From positions 682,001 to 746,000 of the forward strand of contig NC_008009.1 of the NCBI RefSeq assembly GCF_000014005.1: 64,000 bases of DNA, given 5' to 3'. This DNA comes from Candidatus Koribacter versatilis Ellin345 (GTDB taxonomy: Bacteria > Acidobacteriota > Terriglobia > Terriglobales > Acidobacteriaceae). Positions 8,144 to 17,666 of the stretch are shown piece by piece; position 1 is the stretch's first letter, and every line of letters starts with the position of its first letter. A program made the translations under genes and the position numbers. The notes under the pieces were generated by a model. The model saw nothing but the letters and a program-made list of their open reading frames with translations. It did no database searches and was not told where the DNA came from.

Positions 8144-8539
8144 ATGGCTGAATTAGTTCAATACTACGGAACGGGACGCCGCAAGTCGGCAGTTGCCCGT
8201 GTGTTCCTGCGTCCCGGCAGCGGTGAGTTCAAGGTCAACGGCAAAGGCTTCGAAGAGTACTTCGTGACCGAAGCGCAGCGTCAGTCGGCGAAGTCGCCTC
8301 TGGTCCTGACCGAAACCATCGCCACCTTTAACGTGGTCGCCAATGTCAGCGGCGGCGGCGTCAACGGTCAGGCCGATGCGGTGAAGATGGGCCTTGCCCG
8401 CGCACTGCAGGAGTTCAACGCGGAACTTCGGGGCAAGATGAAGGCCGAAGGCTTCATGACGCGCGACGCGCGCATGAAGGAGCGCAAGAAGTACGGCCAG
8501 AAGGGCGCTCGTAAGCGCTTCCAGTTCTCGAAGCGGTAA
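8144..8539 (+). CDS. rpsI: 30S ribosomal protein S9
   Basis: A 131-aa S9 with the N-terminal signature [19 protein letters not shown] and the basic tail ending KRFQFSKR, which reaches the P-site tRNA. It is co-transcribed with rplM. Length is normal. Confidence 0.98.
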   Translation: MAELVQYYGTGRRKSAVARVFLRPGSGEFKVNGKGFEEYFVTEAQRQSAKSPLVLTETIATFNVVANVSGGGVNGQADAVKMGLARALQEFNAELRGKMKAEGFMTRDARMKERKKYGQKGARKRFQFSKR

Positions 8540-8560
8540 TCGGGAACGATCGATTCCAAG

Positions 8561-8596
8561 TCCCCACCCTACGCTTGCGCGTAGAGTGGGGCACCC
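8561..8596. repeat. Dispersed hairpin repeat, family 2 (copy a)
   Basis: TCCCCACCCTACGC pairs with GCGTAGAGTGGGG (arms 8562-8574 and 8579-8591, one mismatch), followed by CACCC. The copy at 13940-13976 has the same outer bases and the same CACCC tail but a different inner stem. It lies in the 203-base gap between rpsI and rpsB. Confidence 0.75.
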
Positions 8597-8742
8597 AGTT
8601 ACGGCTCTCGGTTTGTGGTTCCGGGATCGAGAGTCGAGAAAGAACACCGGAACGAAATCACTCCGCACCCGCACATTACGGGGCGGGTACCGGAATGGAA
8701 ATCTCAGGCCTGGCTTGAGATGCAAATCCAATAGGAGGTAGT

Positions 8743-9648
8743 TTGGCTAACATCACCATGAAGGAGTTGCTCGAAGCTGGCGTTCACTTCGGGCATCAGA
8801 CGAAGCGTTGGAATCCAAAGATGAAGGAATACATCTTTGGCGAACGCAACGGGATTTACATCATTGACCTGCAGAAGACGCTGAAGATGTTCAAGGAAGC
8901 GTCCAAGTTTGTGTCGGATGTGGCCGCCGAGGGCAAGCTTGTCCTCTTTGTCGGCACCAAGCGCCAGGCACAAGATGCCATTGCTGAAGAAGCAAAGCGC
9001 TGCGGAATGTTCTACATCAACCAGCGTTGGCTGGGTGGATTGCTCACCAATTGGGTGACCGTCCAGAAGTCGGTGAAGCGGCTGAAGGAACTCGACGAAA
9101 TGGCCACGGATGGCCGTTACGAGCTGCTCCCGAAGAAAGAAGTGATCAAGCTCGAGCGCGAGCGCAAGCATCTCCAGGCGAACCTGGCGGGCATCAAGAA
9201 CCTGAACCGGCTGCCGGACTGCTTGTTCGTGATCGACTCCAACAAGGAGCAGATCGCGGTGAAGGAAGCTCGCAAGCTGGGCATTCCGGTGGTTGCAGTC
9301 GTCGACACGAACTGCGATCCGAGCGAAGTGGATTACGTGATCCCGGGCAACGATGACGCGCTGCGCGCGATCCGCCTGTTCGCCTCGAAGATTGCGGACT
9401 CGGTTGCCGAGGGCTCGCAGTTGGCCGACAAGAGCATGATCGAGAGCACGAATGTGAGCAACGCGGCCGAAGTAATTCCGCAGAGCTACATCGGTGACGA
9501 CGAAGAGCATGGTCTTGCACAACCGACGGAAGAGGCCGCTCCGGTGGAAGAAGAGATCAACATGGAAGAAGTGCTGGGCAAGGGCGTGCGCAAGCAGCCA
9601 GTCTCAGAGAACGAGAACGTGGAAGCCGCCGCGGCGGAACAGAAATAA
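8743..9648 (+). CDS. rpsB: 30S ribosomal protein S2
   Basis: A 301-aa S2, with the standard [19 protein letters not shown] and IIDLQKTL signatures. It is longer than E. coli S2 (241 aa) because of an acidic C-terminal tail (about residues 240-301, rich in Glu and Ala). The start is TTG 8743, close behind a perfect AGGAGGT; an ATG at 8758 is a less likely alternative. tsf, normally the next gene, is separated by a hairpin, a VOC gene and a repeat. Confidence 0.97.
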   Translation: MANITMKELLEAGVHFGHQTKRWNPKMKEYIFGERNGIYIIDLQKTLKMFKEASKFVSDVAAEGKLVLFVGTKRQAQDAIAEEAKRCGMFYINQRWLGGLLTNWVTVQKSVKRLKELDEMATDGRYELLPKKEVIKLERERKHLQANLAGIKNLNRLPDCLFVIDSNKEQIAVKEARKLGIPVVAVVDTNCDPSEVDYVIPGNDDALRAIRLFASKIADSVAEGSQLADKSMIESTNVSNAAEVIPQSYIGDDEEHGLAQPTEEAAPVEEEINMEEVLGKGVRKQPVSENENVEAAAAEQK

Positions 9649-9671
9649 GACTCCTTCCAGAGCTTTCCATC

Positions 9672-9701
9672 TGACCCGCGTGAAACTGGCGCGGGTCATT
9701 T
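9672..9701 (+). terminator. Probable terminator after rpsB
   Basis: A perfect 9-bp stem (TGACCCGCG 9672-9680 with CGCGGGTCA 9690-9698), 9-base loop, then TTT. The U-tract is short, so termination may be partial and leave some read-through to the genes downstream. Confidence 0.6.
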
Positions 9702-9758
9702 CACATAAGGCCTGTACCGAGCCGGGGCTTGAGTCCGGCAGCAAGGGTCCGGAATCTA

Positions 9759-10175
9759 ATGTCTGCAGAGTTCTATCCAATGCCGATGTTTGTCCGGCTG
9801 GCGGTAGCAGATGTGGAAGCCAGCAAGCAGTGGTTTCACACGGTGCTGGAGTTCGAAAGCGTTTTCGATATTCCGCACTCCATGGCGCACCTCCGGGGCC
9901 GTCGCTACCAGGACGTGCTGATTGTGAAGGGCGAGGTTCCGGAGCAAGTAGGCCAGGGCGTAACGCTCAGCTTTAGCTGGAAAGAGCCGGTGGACGAGAT
10001 TGTGCCGCGGCTGAAGGCGGCTGGCGGCAAGATCGTGGATGGTCCGGTGGACCGTCCGTGGAACGCGCGAGAGCTGGTGATTGAAGATCCGAATGGCTAT
10101 CGGATGAGTTTCTCGCGGCAGCTTGCGAACAAAGAGTTCGGAGAAGTTATGTCGGGAGTGGAAGCAGACAAGTGA
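9759..10175 (+). CDS. VOC-family (glyoxalase/bleomycin-resistance-like) protein
   Basis: A 138-aa protein of the vicinal-oxygen-chelate superfamily. The beta-alpha-beta opening VRLAVADVEASKQWFHTVLE and the closing EDPNGYRMSFSRQL are typical of this fold, which includes glyoxalase I, dioxygenases and resistance proteins. The substrate is unknown. The ATG at 9759 is chosen because upstream residues fall outside the domain. It lies between rpsB and tsf, an unusual place. Confidence 0.8.
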   Translation: MSAEFYPMPMFVRLAVADVEASKQWFHTVLEFESVFDIPHSMAHLRGRRYQDVLIVKGEVPEQVGQGVTLSFSWKEPVDEIVPRLKAAGGKIVDGPVDRPWNARELVIEDPNGYRMSFSRQLANKEFGEVMSGVEADK

Positions 10176-10180
10176 ACCGA

Positions 10181-10212
10181 TAGGGGTCCTTCGCTCCGCT
10201 CAGGATGACAGG
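10181..10212. repeat. Dispersed repeat, family 1 (copy c, short form)
   Basis: TAGGGGTCCTTCG plus CTCCGCTCAGGATGACAGG form the shortest, apparently complete unit of family 1. It starts just after the VOC gene and ends about 50 bases before tsf. Confidence 0.8.
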
Positions 10213-10261
10213 GTAACGCAATTCATACGGATTTCTATAGAGGTCCAGACTGGAAGAGGAA

Positions 10262-10936
10262 GTGAGCACAGAGACCGTGAACATCAGCGCAGCACAGGTA
10301 AAAGACCTTCGTGAGAAGACAAACGCCCCGATGATGGACTGCAAGAAGGCCCTCACCGAGGCCAACGGCGACATCGAGCAGGCGATCGTGATCCTTCGCA
10401 AGAAGGGCATTGCGTCGGCTGCGAAGAAGGCTGCACGCGTGACCAGCGAAGGCTCGGTGGTGAGCTACATTCACGCCGGCGGCAAGATCGGCGTGCTGGT
10501 GGAAGTGAACTGCGAGAGCGACTTCGTGGCGCGCACGGAGCAGTTCAAGGAACTGACGCACGACATCGCCATGCACATCGCGGCAAGCGATCCGAAGTTC
10601 GTCCGCAAGGAAGACGTGACGCCCGAGTACATGGAGAAGGAAAAAGAGATCTATCGCGACCAGGCCGCGAAGACCGGCAAGCCGGCTCCGGTGATCGAGA
10701 AGATCGTCGAGGGCAAGATGGCGAAGTTCTACGAGGAAGTGTGCCTGCTCGAGCAGCCCTTCATCAAGGAGCAGACCATCAGCGTCGGCCAGTTGATCGC
10801 GACCACGATCGGCAAGCTGGGCGAGAACATCTCGGTGAAGCGTTTCGCGCGCTTCAAGGTCGGCGACGTCGGCGAGACGGTTGCGATCTCGAAGGCCTCG
10901 AACGAGGGTGAAGCCGAAGCACCGGCAGCGAAGTAG
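10262..10936 (+). CDS. tsf: Translation elongation factor Ts
   Basis: A 224-aa EF-Ts, the nucleotide-exchange factor for EF-Tu. The N-terminal UBA-like part holds [18 protein letters not shown], and the core holds [16 protein letters not shown]; both are diagnostic. It is shorter than the E. coli protein (283 aa), with one core subdomain as in many bacteria. The start is GTG 10262 behind GGAAGAGGAA. A strong hairpin follows the stop. Confidence 0.96.
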   Translation: MSTETVNISAAQVKDLREKTNAPMMDCKKALTEANGDIEQAIVILRKKGIASAAKKAARVTSEGSVVSYIHAGGKIGVLVEVNCESDFVARTEQFKELTHDIAMHIAASDPKFVRKEDVTPEYMEKEKEIYRDQAAKTGKPAPVIEKIVEGKMAKFYEEVCLLEQPFIKEQTISVGQLIATTIGKLGENISVKRFARFKVGDVGETVAISKASNEGEAEAPAAK

Positions 10937-10959
10937 TTCGTTCGCACGTGAATGAAAGA

Positions 10960-10990
10960 GGGTGGCTGAAAAGCCGCCCTTTTTATTTTT
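10960..10990 (+). terminator. Intrinsic terminator of tsf
   Basis: An 8-bp stem (GGGTGGCT with AGCCGCCC, one U-G pair) has a GAAA tetraloop and is followed by TTTTTATTTTT. The U-tract runs into the 3' end of the convergent gene. Confidence 0.9.
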
Positions 10991-12065
10991 CTACGAGAAC
11001 GGGCGCGGTATCTGACGCGAGTTCGGCGCTGGCGCGGTATCGATGCCAGTGAATGAATAGGATGCGGATCGTGGCCATCACAGGAACCGAGAGGTAGATC
11101 CCGAGTACACCCGCGACTTCGCCTCCAGCGAGAACGCCGAAGATGGTGAGCAGAGGGTGGAGTTCGACTTTGCCGCCGAGCAGGCGCGGGGAGATCACAT
11201 AGTCCTGAAGGAGGCGCCAGACGCCGAGAAAGACGACGACCCAGAGGGTGTGGTGGAAGTTTGGGGTGCCGAAGCAGACACCTACGATGCCCACCGCCGC
11301 GATGGCGGGGCCGACCAGCGGGACAAACTCCAGAAGGCCGCCGACGGCGCCGAGGATGTAGGCATAAGGAACCTGGAGCACCGATAATGCCGCGGTATAG
11401 ACCAGTCCGGAGATGATGGCGAGCAGGAGTTGGGCGCGGACGAATTGCGAGAGCATGGCGTCAACATCAGTGATGAGCTGACCAAAAAACTCTCTTTTGC
11501 GCGGCTCGCCCACGATGTTCTGCAGCGAGAGGCGCAGGTCACGCTTATCTTTAAGCAGGAATGCGCCGAGGATGGGGATGATGATGATCCAGCCAATGTT
11601 GGTGAGCATCGCGGCGGTCCGGGTGCCGGCGCTGCTGATGGCGCTTACGATTTCATCCTGGTGGCTGACGAGCAGAGTCTTCAGACGTTGGGATGTTTCG
11701 GCGCTCCAGCCATGGCGGGAGCCGAGCGTGAAGGCGATGTTGCCAGAGGCGACTTTGTCGTAGAGATCCGGGAGTTGCTGGCCAAGTTTTTGGCCTTCGG
11801 AGAAGATGCGTGGCCCGATCAGTGCACCGGCAATGGTCACGGCGACGAAGAGCAAAACGTAAACAATGAGGATTGCGAGGCCGCGCGAGTTGCGCATCCA
11901 TCCGGCAAGGCGGCTGACGACGGGTTCCAGCAAGTAAGCGAAGAGAAGCGCGAAGAGAAAGAGAATGAGCGTCTTGTGCGCAACGTAAATGAACGCCAAA
12001 ACAGCGGCAAAAACCAGCACGGTGGTCAGTACGCGGACTGCGCGGCGGTCCAGCAAATCGATCAC
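10983..12065 (-). CDS. AI-2E family transporter (second paralogue)
   Basis: A 360-aa polytopic membrane protein of the same PF01594 family as the gene at 1108-2250. N-terminal helices (about residues 8-60) precede a soluble segment and a second set of helices; the family-typical LLEFVPLVGPAIAAVGIVGV lies in the C-terminal half. The start at GTG 12065 has GGAGAG close upstream. The substrate is unknown. It is divergent from coaD and convergent with tsf. Confidence 0.87.
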   Translation of the reverse strand: MIDLLDRRAVRVLTTVLVFAAVLAFIYVAHKTLILFLFALLFAYLLEPVVSRLAGWMRNSRGLAILIVYVLLFVAVTIAGALIGPRIFSEGQKLGQQLPDLYDKVASGNIAFTLGSRHGWSAETSQRLKTLLVSHQDEIVSAISSAGTRTAAMLTNIGWIIIIPILGAFLLKDKRDLRLSLQNIVGEPRKREFFGQLITDVDAMLSQFVRAQLLLAIISGLVYTAALSVLQVPYAYILGAVGGLLEFVPLVGPAIAAVGIVGVCFGTPNFHHTLWVVVFLGVWRLLQDYVISPRLLGGKVELHPLLTIFGVLAGGEVAGVLGIYLSVPVMATIRILFIHWHRYRASAELASDTAPVLVEK

Positions 12066-12224
12066 TCGCTCTCCATTCGTTTGGATGCGGCAAATTGCGT
12101 TTCGAGCAAGATGGGAGCATGGTAAACAGGGCGGGAAGAGGATTCCAGCGCGAAGTTGGGTGCGCATTGCTTCCGGGACGAGCGAGGCCGTAAAATCAGA
12201 GATTCAACGCACTTGAGCGAGCCT

Positions 12225-12716
12225 GTGAAGCAAGTCATCGGCATCTATCCCGGATCTTTCGATCCGGTCACGAACGGGCATCTCGACCTGATTCATCGAG
12301 GGGCAAAGATTTTCGATGAGTTAGTGGTCGCGATCCTCCGCAATCCGGAGAAGGACCCGCTGTTCACGGTTCCGGAGCGCAGAGAGATGTTGCAAGAGAT
12401 GACTAAGAACTTGCCGAATGTGCGGGTGGACGAGTTTCAGGGCCTGATGGTGGATTACGCACGCAGCCAGGGCGCTGCGGCAGTGCTGCGGGGGATCCGG
12501 GCGATCAGCGATTATGAGTACGAGTTCCAGATGGCGCTGATGAACCGGAAGCTGGATTCGACCCTGGAGACGATTTTCATGATGCCGGCCGAGAAGTATT
12601 CGTACTTGAGCTCGCGGCTGGTGCGGGAAGTGGCGCGGCTTGGCGGTTCGGTCGACGGCCTGGTGCCGGAGATGGTGGTGCAGAAGTTGGTGTTGAAGGT
12701 AAAGGGTACGAAGTAA
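12225..12716 (+). CDS. coaD: Phosphopantetheine adenylyltransferase
   Basis: A 163-aa enzyme making dephospho-CoA from 4'-phosphopantetheine and ATP, the penultimate step of CoA synthesis. It opens with IGIYPGSFDPVTNGHLD, containing the nucleotidyltransferase TNGH motif, and ends with YLSSRLVREVARLGG, the second conserved region. The GTG at 12225 gives the canonical N-terminus; a TTG at 12213 is also in frame. The aminotransferase follows after 15 bases. Confidence 0.96.
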   Translation: MKQVIGIYPGSFDPVTNGHLDLIHRGAKIFDELVVAILRNPEKDPLFTVPERREMLQEMTKNLPNVRVDEFQGLMVDYARSQGAAAVLRGIRAISDYEYEFQMALMNRKLDSTLETIFMMPAEKYSYLSSRLVREVARLGGSVDGLVPEMVVQKLVLKVKGTK

Positions 12717-12731
12717 AGACGAGGAGATTTT

Positions 12732-13931
12732 ATGAGTTCTGCAACATCGCAACTGACGCTCAGCCCCGCCGCGCGGATGAACCGCATTGAAATTTCGGCA
12801 ACCCTCGCGGTTGTGAACGAAGCCGAGAAACTGCGCTCTGCCGGGGTGGATCTGGTGGACTTTGGCGCGGGCGAGCCGCACTTCGGAACGCCGCAGCACA
12901 TCCGGGAAGCGGCGATTGCGGCGATCCATAACAACTTCTCGAAATACACGGCAGTGGCGGGCACGGCGGAACTGCGCGATGCGATTGCGAAGCGGCACGC
13001 CACAGACTTCGCCACCGACTACAAGCGCGAGGAAGTGATCGCTTCCGTGGGCGGCAAGCATGCGCTGTTCAACGCGATCCAGGTGCTGGTGGACCACGGC
13101 GATGAAGTCATCATCCCGGTGCCGTACTGGGTGTCGTTCAAAGACATGGTGCAGTACTCGGGCGGCAAGCCGGTGTTTGTAGAAGCGGATGAGAGCCAGA
13201 ACTTCCGGCTGACGGCGGCGATGGTCGAGAAGGCCGTGACGCCGAAGACGAAGCTGATCATTTTAAATTCGCCGTCGAACCCGTCGGGCGCAGTGATGGC
13301 GCCGGAGGACATGAAGTCGATAGCGCGCTTTGCCTATGAACGCGGGATTTGGGTCATCTCCGATGAGTGCTATGTGTATCTGAACTACACCGGCGAAGAG
13401 TTTTCGCTGGGCAGCCTGACCGAAGTGAAGGAGCGGCTGCTGGTGGTGGGATCGCTTTCGAAGACCTACGCCATGACCGGATGGCGGCTGGGCTACACGC
13501 TGGCGCCGGCGGCGGTGGTGAGCCAGATGCAGAAGCTGCAAAGCCAATCGACGTCGAACCCGACCTCAATTGTGCAGAAGGCAGCGGTGGCGGCGTTGAA
13601 TGGTCCGCAGGAGTGCGTCGCCGAGATGCGCGCCGACTACATTAAGCTGCGCGACGAGATCGTGAGTGGGCTGCGCTCGATTCCGGGCGTGAAGTGCACC
13701 ATGCCACAGGGCGCGTTCTACGCCTATCCGGACATCAGCTGCGCGTTTGGCAAGGCAGGGATGAACTCGGCGGCCGACGTCGCGAAGAAGCTACTGCACG
13801 AGGCACACGTGGTCTCGGTCCCGGGCGAGGCGTTCGGCACAACCAAACACATCCGGCTGTCGTACGCGGCTTCGCATGAGAATGTGGCGCGCGGTTTGGA
13901 GCGGATGCACAAGTTCTTCGCCAGCCTTTAA
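12732..13931 (+). CDS. PLP-dependent aminotransferase, aspartate aminotransferase-like (class I)
   Basis: A 399-aa fold-type I aminotransferase. The PLP lysine is in VGSLSKTYAMTGWRLGY; NSPSNPSGAV and ISDECYVYL supply the cofactor-binding Asn and Asp/Tyr. Spacing matches the 1-beta aspartate/prephenate aminotransferase group, so aspartate or prephenate is the likely substrate, which cannot be fixed by eye. An AGGAG lies upstream and it is probably co-transcribed with coaD. Confidence 0.9.
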   Translation: MSSATSQLTLSPAARMNRIEISATLAVVNEAEKLRSAGVDLVDFGAGEPHFGTPQHIREAAIAAIHNNFSKYTAVAGTAELRDAIAKRHATDFATDYKREEVIASVGGKHALFNAIQVLVDHGDEVIIPVPYWVSFKDMVQYSGGKPVFVEADESQNFRLTAAMVEKAVTPKTKLIILNSPSNPSGAVMAPEDMKSIARFAYERGIWVISDECYVYLNYTGEEFSLGSLTEVKERLLVVGSLSKTYAMTGWRLGYTLAPAAVVSQMQKLQSQSTSNPTSIVQKAAVAALNGPQECVAEMRADYIKLRDEIVSGLRSIPGVKCTMPQGAFYAYPDISCAFGKAGMNSAADVAKKLLHEAHVVSVPGEAFGTTKHIRLSYAASHENVARGLERMHKFFASL

Positions 13932-13939
13932 TTTCAAAA

Positions 13940-13976
13940 TCCCCACGTCTCGAAAATCGCGAGACGTGGGGCACCC
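13940..13976. repeat. Dispersed hairpin repeat, family 2 (copy b)
   Basis: CCCCACGTCTCG (13941-13952) pairs perfectly with CGAGACGTGGGG (13960-13971), followed by CACCC. The outer TCCCCAC/GTGGGGCACCC is shared with the copy at 8561. It lies just after the aminotransferase gene and could serve as a terminator-like barrier before the mannose operon. Confidence 0.78.
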
Positions 13977-14041
13977 GTTCTGGCCAGAGCTGCTTCTAAG
14001 TTGTTTCGGGCGTAGTTCGCCGGTTCGTTCGACGACATTTC

Positions 14042-15019
14042 ATGGCAGACCTTCATCCATTCCTGTTAGCCCCTGAATTTCATGAACGCATCTGGGGGAC
14101 GCGCGACCTGCGGCCCATCTATACCCGCATTGTCGGCGATAACCCGATTGGCGAGGCTTGGCTGACCGGTGAGAAGTGCAAAGTTGCGAGTGGACCGCTG
14201 AAGGGCGAGACGCTCGAGACACTCTGCAAGAGATTTGGCGCTGCTTTGACGGGCAACAAGGCGAAGCCTGCCGACCGCTTCCCGCTGCTTGCGAAGTTTT
14301 TGTTTCCGCATGAAAAGCTTTCGGTGCAGGTGCATCCGGACGACGCGCGCGCGCAGGCGATCGGCCAGCCGTGGGGAAAGACGGAGTGCTGGTACGTGGC
14401 GAGCGCAGAACCTGGTGCGCAGGTCATGCTCGGATTCAAGGCCGGTGTGACGAAGCAGGAGTTTGAGCAGGCGATCCACGAGAAGCGTGCCGAGCACTTA
14501 CTAAACGCGGTACCAGTGCAGACCGGAGACATGATTTACGTGGATGCGGGTACGGTGCACGCGATCTGTCCGGGCGCGGTGATCATTGAGACGCAGCAGA
14601 ATTCGGACACGACCTACCGGCTGTATGACTATGGGCGTCCGCGAGAATTGCATGTGGAAGCGGGGCTGGCGAGCACGAAAGAGAAGACACATGCCGGCAA
14701 GGTGAAGGTTTCAAGGAACGGCAACCATGACGTACTGATTGCGTCGCCGTCTTTTTGCGTGGAGCGCTACTCGCTGAAATCGCCGCTGAAGATGAGCGCG
14801 GAGGAGCGAGGCGCGTCGGTGCAAGTACTGGTTTCAGAGAAAGGGACCGGTGTGCTGCACCACGCGGGCATCGAGCCGATCGCGTTTACTCCGGGTGAAG
14901 CGGTGGTTGTGCCGGCGGAGTGCGATGAGTTCGAAGTGCAGCCACAGTGGGAATGTGAGTTATTGCGGATGAATTTGCCCGCGCATGCAGTGCCCGAGCC
15001 AACTACAACATTGTTATGA
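14042..15019 (+). CDS. manA: Mannose-6-phosphate isomerase, class I
   Basis: A 325-aa cupin-fold zinc enzyme interconverting fructose-6-P and mannose-6-P. PLLAKFLFPHEKLSVQVHPDD carries the zinc-binding QxH motif, and VDAGTVHAICPG is the second conserved region. It is the first gene of a three-gene GDP-mannose operon and overlaps the next gene by four bases (ATGA). It is shorter than the E. coli enzyme (391 aa), as are many Firmicute-type forms. Confidence 0.93.
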   Translation: MADLHPFLLAPEFHERIWGTRDLRPIYTRIVGDNPIGEAWLTGEKCKVASGPLKGETLETLCKRFGAALTGNKAKPADRFPLLAKFLFPHEKLSVQVHPDDARAQAIGQPWGKTECWYVASAEPGAQVMLGFKAGVTKQEFEQAIHEKRAEHLLNAVPVQTGDMIYVDAGTVHAICPGAVIIETQQNSDTTYRLYDYGRPRELHVEAGLASTKEKTHAGKVKVSRNGNHDVLIASPSFCVERYSLKSPLKMSAEERGASVQVLVSEKGTGVLHHAGIEPIAFTPGEAVVVPAECDEFEVQPQWECELLRMNLPAHAVPEPTTTLL

Positions 15020-16131
15020 AGAAATCGAAGGCAAATTTCTATCCCGTAATTCTTGCCGGTGGACGCGGAACGCGTTTCTGGCCTCTGAGCCGCAAGCGCA
15101 TGGCGAAACAACTACTGCCGCTGAACAGTGATAAGAGCATGATCCAGGAGACGGTGGAGCGGTTATCGGCGCTCGCGGAAAAGAAGAACTTCTGGGTGGT
15201 TACAAACGATGATCTGCTCGTCCCGATTGCGAAGCAGCTGCGCGCATTGCCGATCAAACAGCTGATCGCAGAACCGGTGGGGCGGAATACGGCGCCCGCG
15301 ATTGGGTTGGCGGCGTTCATCCTCGAGCGACTGGATCCCTCGGCAGTGCTGGGACTGTTTCCGTCCGATCACGTGACGTCGAAGCCAGAGGCGTTCAAGA
15401 AGGACATTGCGAAGGCGGTGCAGATCGCCGCGGCGGGCGAGAACATCGTGGTGCTGGGAATTAAGCCGACGCGACCCGAGACAGGCTACGGATACATTGA
15501 AGTAGGTGAGCAGTACGAGCGTGGTGTGATGCGAGTTCGGCGCTTCACAGAGAAGCCCAACGCCGAGAAGGCCGCGGAGTTCGTGGAGTCGGGGCATTAT
15601 TTTTGGAACAGCGGCGTGTTTGTGTGGGGCGCGAAAACGCTGGCGAACGCATTGCGGGAGCACCTGAGAGAGACCGCGCCGTTCCTGGAGAAAATTGCCG
15701 CGAGCTACGGGACGAAAGAGTTCGCGAAGACGTTCGCGAAGTTGTATCCGAAGTGCGAGAACATCAGCGTGGACTACGCGGTGCTGGAACCGCGCTCAGC
15801 TAAGGGCGAGAAGAGCTCGAACATCTTTTGCATTCCGGCGGATTGGGGATGGAACGATCTCGGCTCGTGGGCGGCGCTGTTTGAGCATCGCGCGGCAGAG
15901 CAACAATTGAGCGAGCACGAAAACGTCCTCACATCGAAGGGTGCATTCACGCACGATGCGGGTGGAAACTTTGTGCACTCGCCGAGGAAGTTCATCGCCG
16001 TCGTGGGCGTGAAAGACTTAGTTGTTGTCGAGACCGACGACGCGCTGTTGATTACGACACGGCAGAAATCGCAGGACGTGGGCAAGGTCGTAAAGTTCCT
16101 CGACGAAAAGAAACTGAAGAACCTCGTTTAA
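15016..16131 (+). CDS. manC: Mannose-1-phosphate guanylyltransferase
   Basis: A 371-aa enzyme making GDP-mannose from mannose-1-P and GTP. The nucleotidyltransferase signature ILAGGRGTRFWPLSRKRMAK is at the N-terminus, with EPVGRNTAPAIGLAA and GLFPSDH in the Rossmann core. FTEKPNAEKAAEF is the sugar-binding motif. It ends with a left-handed beta-helix segment but no fused isomerase domain; the isomerase is the preceding separate gene. Translation is probably coupled to manA. Confidence 0.95.
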   Translation: MKKSKANFYPVILAGGRGTRFWPLSRKRMAKQLLPLNSDKSMIQETVERLSALAEKKNFWVVTNDDLLVPIAKQLRALPIKQLIAEPVGRNTAPAIGLAAFILERLDPSAVLGLFPSDHVTSKPEAFKKDIAKAVQIAAAGENIVVLGIKPTRPETGYGYIEVGEQYERGVMRVRRFTEKPNAEKAAEFVESGHYFWNSGVFVWGAKTLANALREHLRETAPFLEKIAASYGTKEFAKTFAKLYPKCENISVDYAVLEPRSAKGEKSSNIFCIPADWGWNDLGSWAALFEHRAAEQQLSEHENVLTSKGAFTHDAGGNFVHSPRKFIAVVGVKDLVVVETDDALLITTRQKSQDVGKVVKFLDEKKLKNLV

Positions 16132-16133
16132 CT

Positions 16134-17552
16134 ATGCCTCAGCAAATCAAGTTTGGAACTGACGGTTGGCGCGGACTGATCGCCGACGATTACACCTTCG
16201 AGAACGTTCGCCGCGTGGCGCATGCCATGGCTCATTACATCCACAAGCACGAAGACGCCAGCAAGGGCGTTTACGTGGCGTACGACACGCGCTTTGGCTC
16301 GCGCCGGTTTGCGGAGGCTGCTTCGGAAGCGATGGCTTCAACCGGATTGCGTGTAAAACTGGCGGATGATTACACACCGACACCGGCGTTGTCGTATGCG
16401 ATCAAGAAGTTCGGTGCGGCCGGTGGCGTGATGATCACCAGCAGCCATAACCCGGCGAACTGGAACGGCGTGAAGTACAAGGCCAAGTACGGTGGCTCGG
16501 GCACGCCGACGATCATGAAACAGATCGAGAGCTATCTTGATGCGCCAGTGATCATGAAGAGTGGCGGCAAGGTTGAGGCGTTCGATTTCAAGGCGCCGTA
16601 CTTCGAGGTGCTGAAGAGCTTTGTTGATCTCGATGCGATTGCCAAGGCAAACTTCCGCTTCTGCATTGACGTGATGTATGGCGCGGGACGCGGCGTGCTG
16701 TCGAAGATATTCAGCGAGCGCGGCATTTCGCACGTGGAGATTCGCGGCGAAGTGAACCCGCTGTTCCCGGGGATTAATCCGGAGCCAATCCTGCCGCATA
16801 TTGCGGCGTTGCAGGAAGCGACGGTTCGCGAGAAAGCGCACGCGGGCCTTGCAACGGACGGCGACGCGGACCGCATTGGCGCCGTGGATGAGCGCGGCCG
16901 CTTCGTGGACGCCCACAAGTGCTTCGCGGTGATTTTGAAGTGGCTGTTGGAGAAAAAGCAGTGGCCGGGAGCGATCACGCGCGCATTTAACACCACCAGC
17001 ATGCTCGATCGCATGGCGAAGAAGCACGGTCGCGAACTGGTAGAGCACGGCATCGGCTTCAAGTACGTTTGCGATGTTGTGCTGTCCGGAAAAGAAGTAC
17101 TCGTCGGCGGCGAGGAGTCGGGTGGAATTGGGATTCCGCGACACTTGCCTGAGCGCGATGGAATTCTTAATTCGCTCGTAATTGCGAACGTGATGGCGAA
17201 TTACGGGATGTCGTTGGGCCAACTCGTGGATTCGCTGCAGGCGGAGTATGGCGAACACCATTATGGACGTATTGACATGCACCTCGACAACGCGGTGAAA
17301 GAAGATGCGATGCGGCGCGCAGGTGAGCGTCCGGCGAAGATCGGAAAACTCCAGGTGAGCCGGATCGAAGATATGGACGGAATGAAGTTCTTCTTCGAGA
17401 CACCAAACAACGGCAACGGTGCGGATGCGTGGGTGCTGATTCGCGCATCGGGCACGGAGCCGCTATTGCGTGTGTATAGCGAGGCATCATCGCCGGAGAT
17501 GGTGCAGGATATCCTCGGCGAGGCGGAGAAGTTCGTGCATCGGCGCGCTTAA
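16134..17552 (+). CDS. manB: Phosphomannomutase/phosphoglucomutase
   Basis: A 472-aa alpha-D-phosphohexomutase. The phosphoserine is in GVMITSSHNPANWNGVK, the metal site is DGDADRIG, the sugar-specificity loop is GGEESGGIG, and the phosphate-binding loop is RASGTEPLLRVYSE. It starts two bases after manC, so it probably supplies mannose-1-P for that enzyme and completes fructose-6-P to GDP-mannose in one operon. Family members may also accept glucose-1-P, so the symbol rests on context. Confidence 0.92.
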   Translation: MPQQIKFGTDGWRGLIADDYTFENVRRVAHAMAHYIHKHEDASKGVYVAYDTRFGSRRFAEAASEAMASTGLRVKLADDYTPTPALSYAIKKFGAAGGVMITSSHNPANWNGVKYKAKYGGSGTPTIMKQIESYLDAPVIMKSGGKVEAFDFKAPYFEVLKSFVDLDAIAKANFRFCIDVMYGAGRGVLSKIFSERGISHVEIRGEVNPLFPGINPEPILPHIAALQEATVREKAHAGLATDGDADRIGAVDERGRFVDAHKCFAVILKWLLEKKQWPGAITRAFNTTSMLDRMAKKHGRELVEHGIGFKYVCDVVLSGKEVLVGGEESGGIGIPRHLPERDGILNSLVIANVMANYGMSLGQLVDSLQAEYGEHHYGRIDMHLDNAVKEDAMRRAGERPAKIGKLQVSRIEDMDGMKFFFETPNNGNGADAWVLIRASGTEPLLRVYSEASSPEMVQDILGEAEKFVHRRA

Positions 17553-17666
17553 TACTTGCTCGAGCGCAATGACAGCATCGCGCCACGAGAATAGAATTAA
17601 AGCAATCGCAGAGTTCGACGTAACCGCGCGGGCAATGTAAGATTGCCCGCAATTTCGTTTTCGCTC

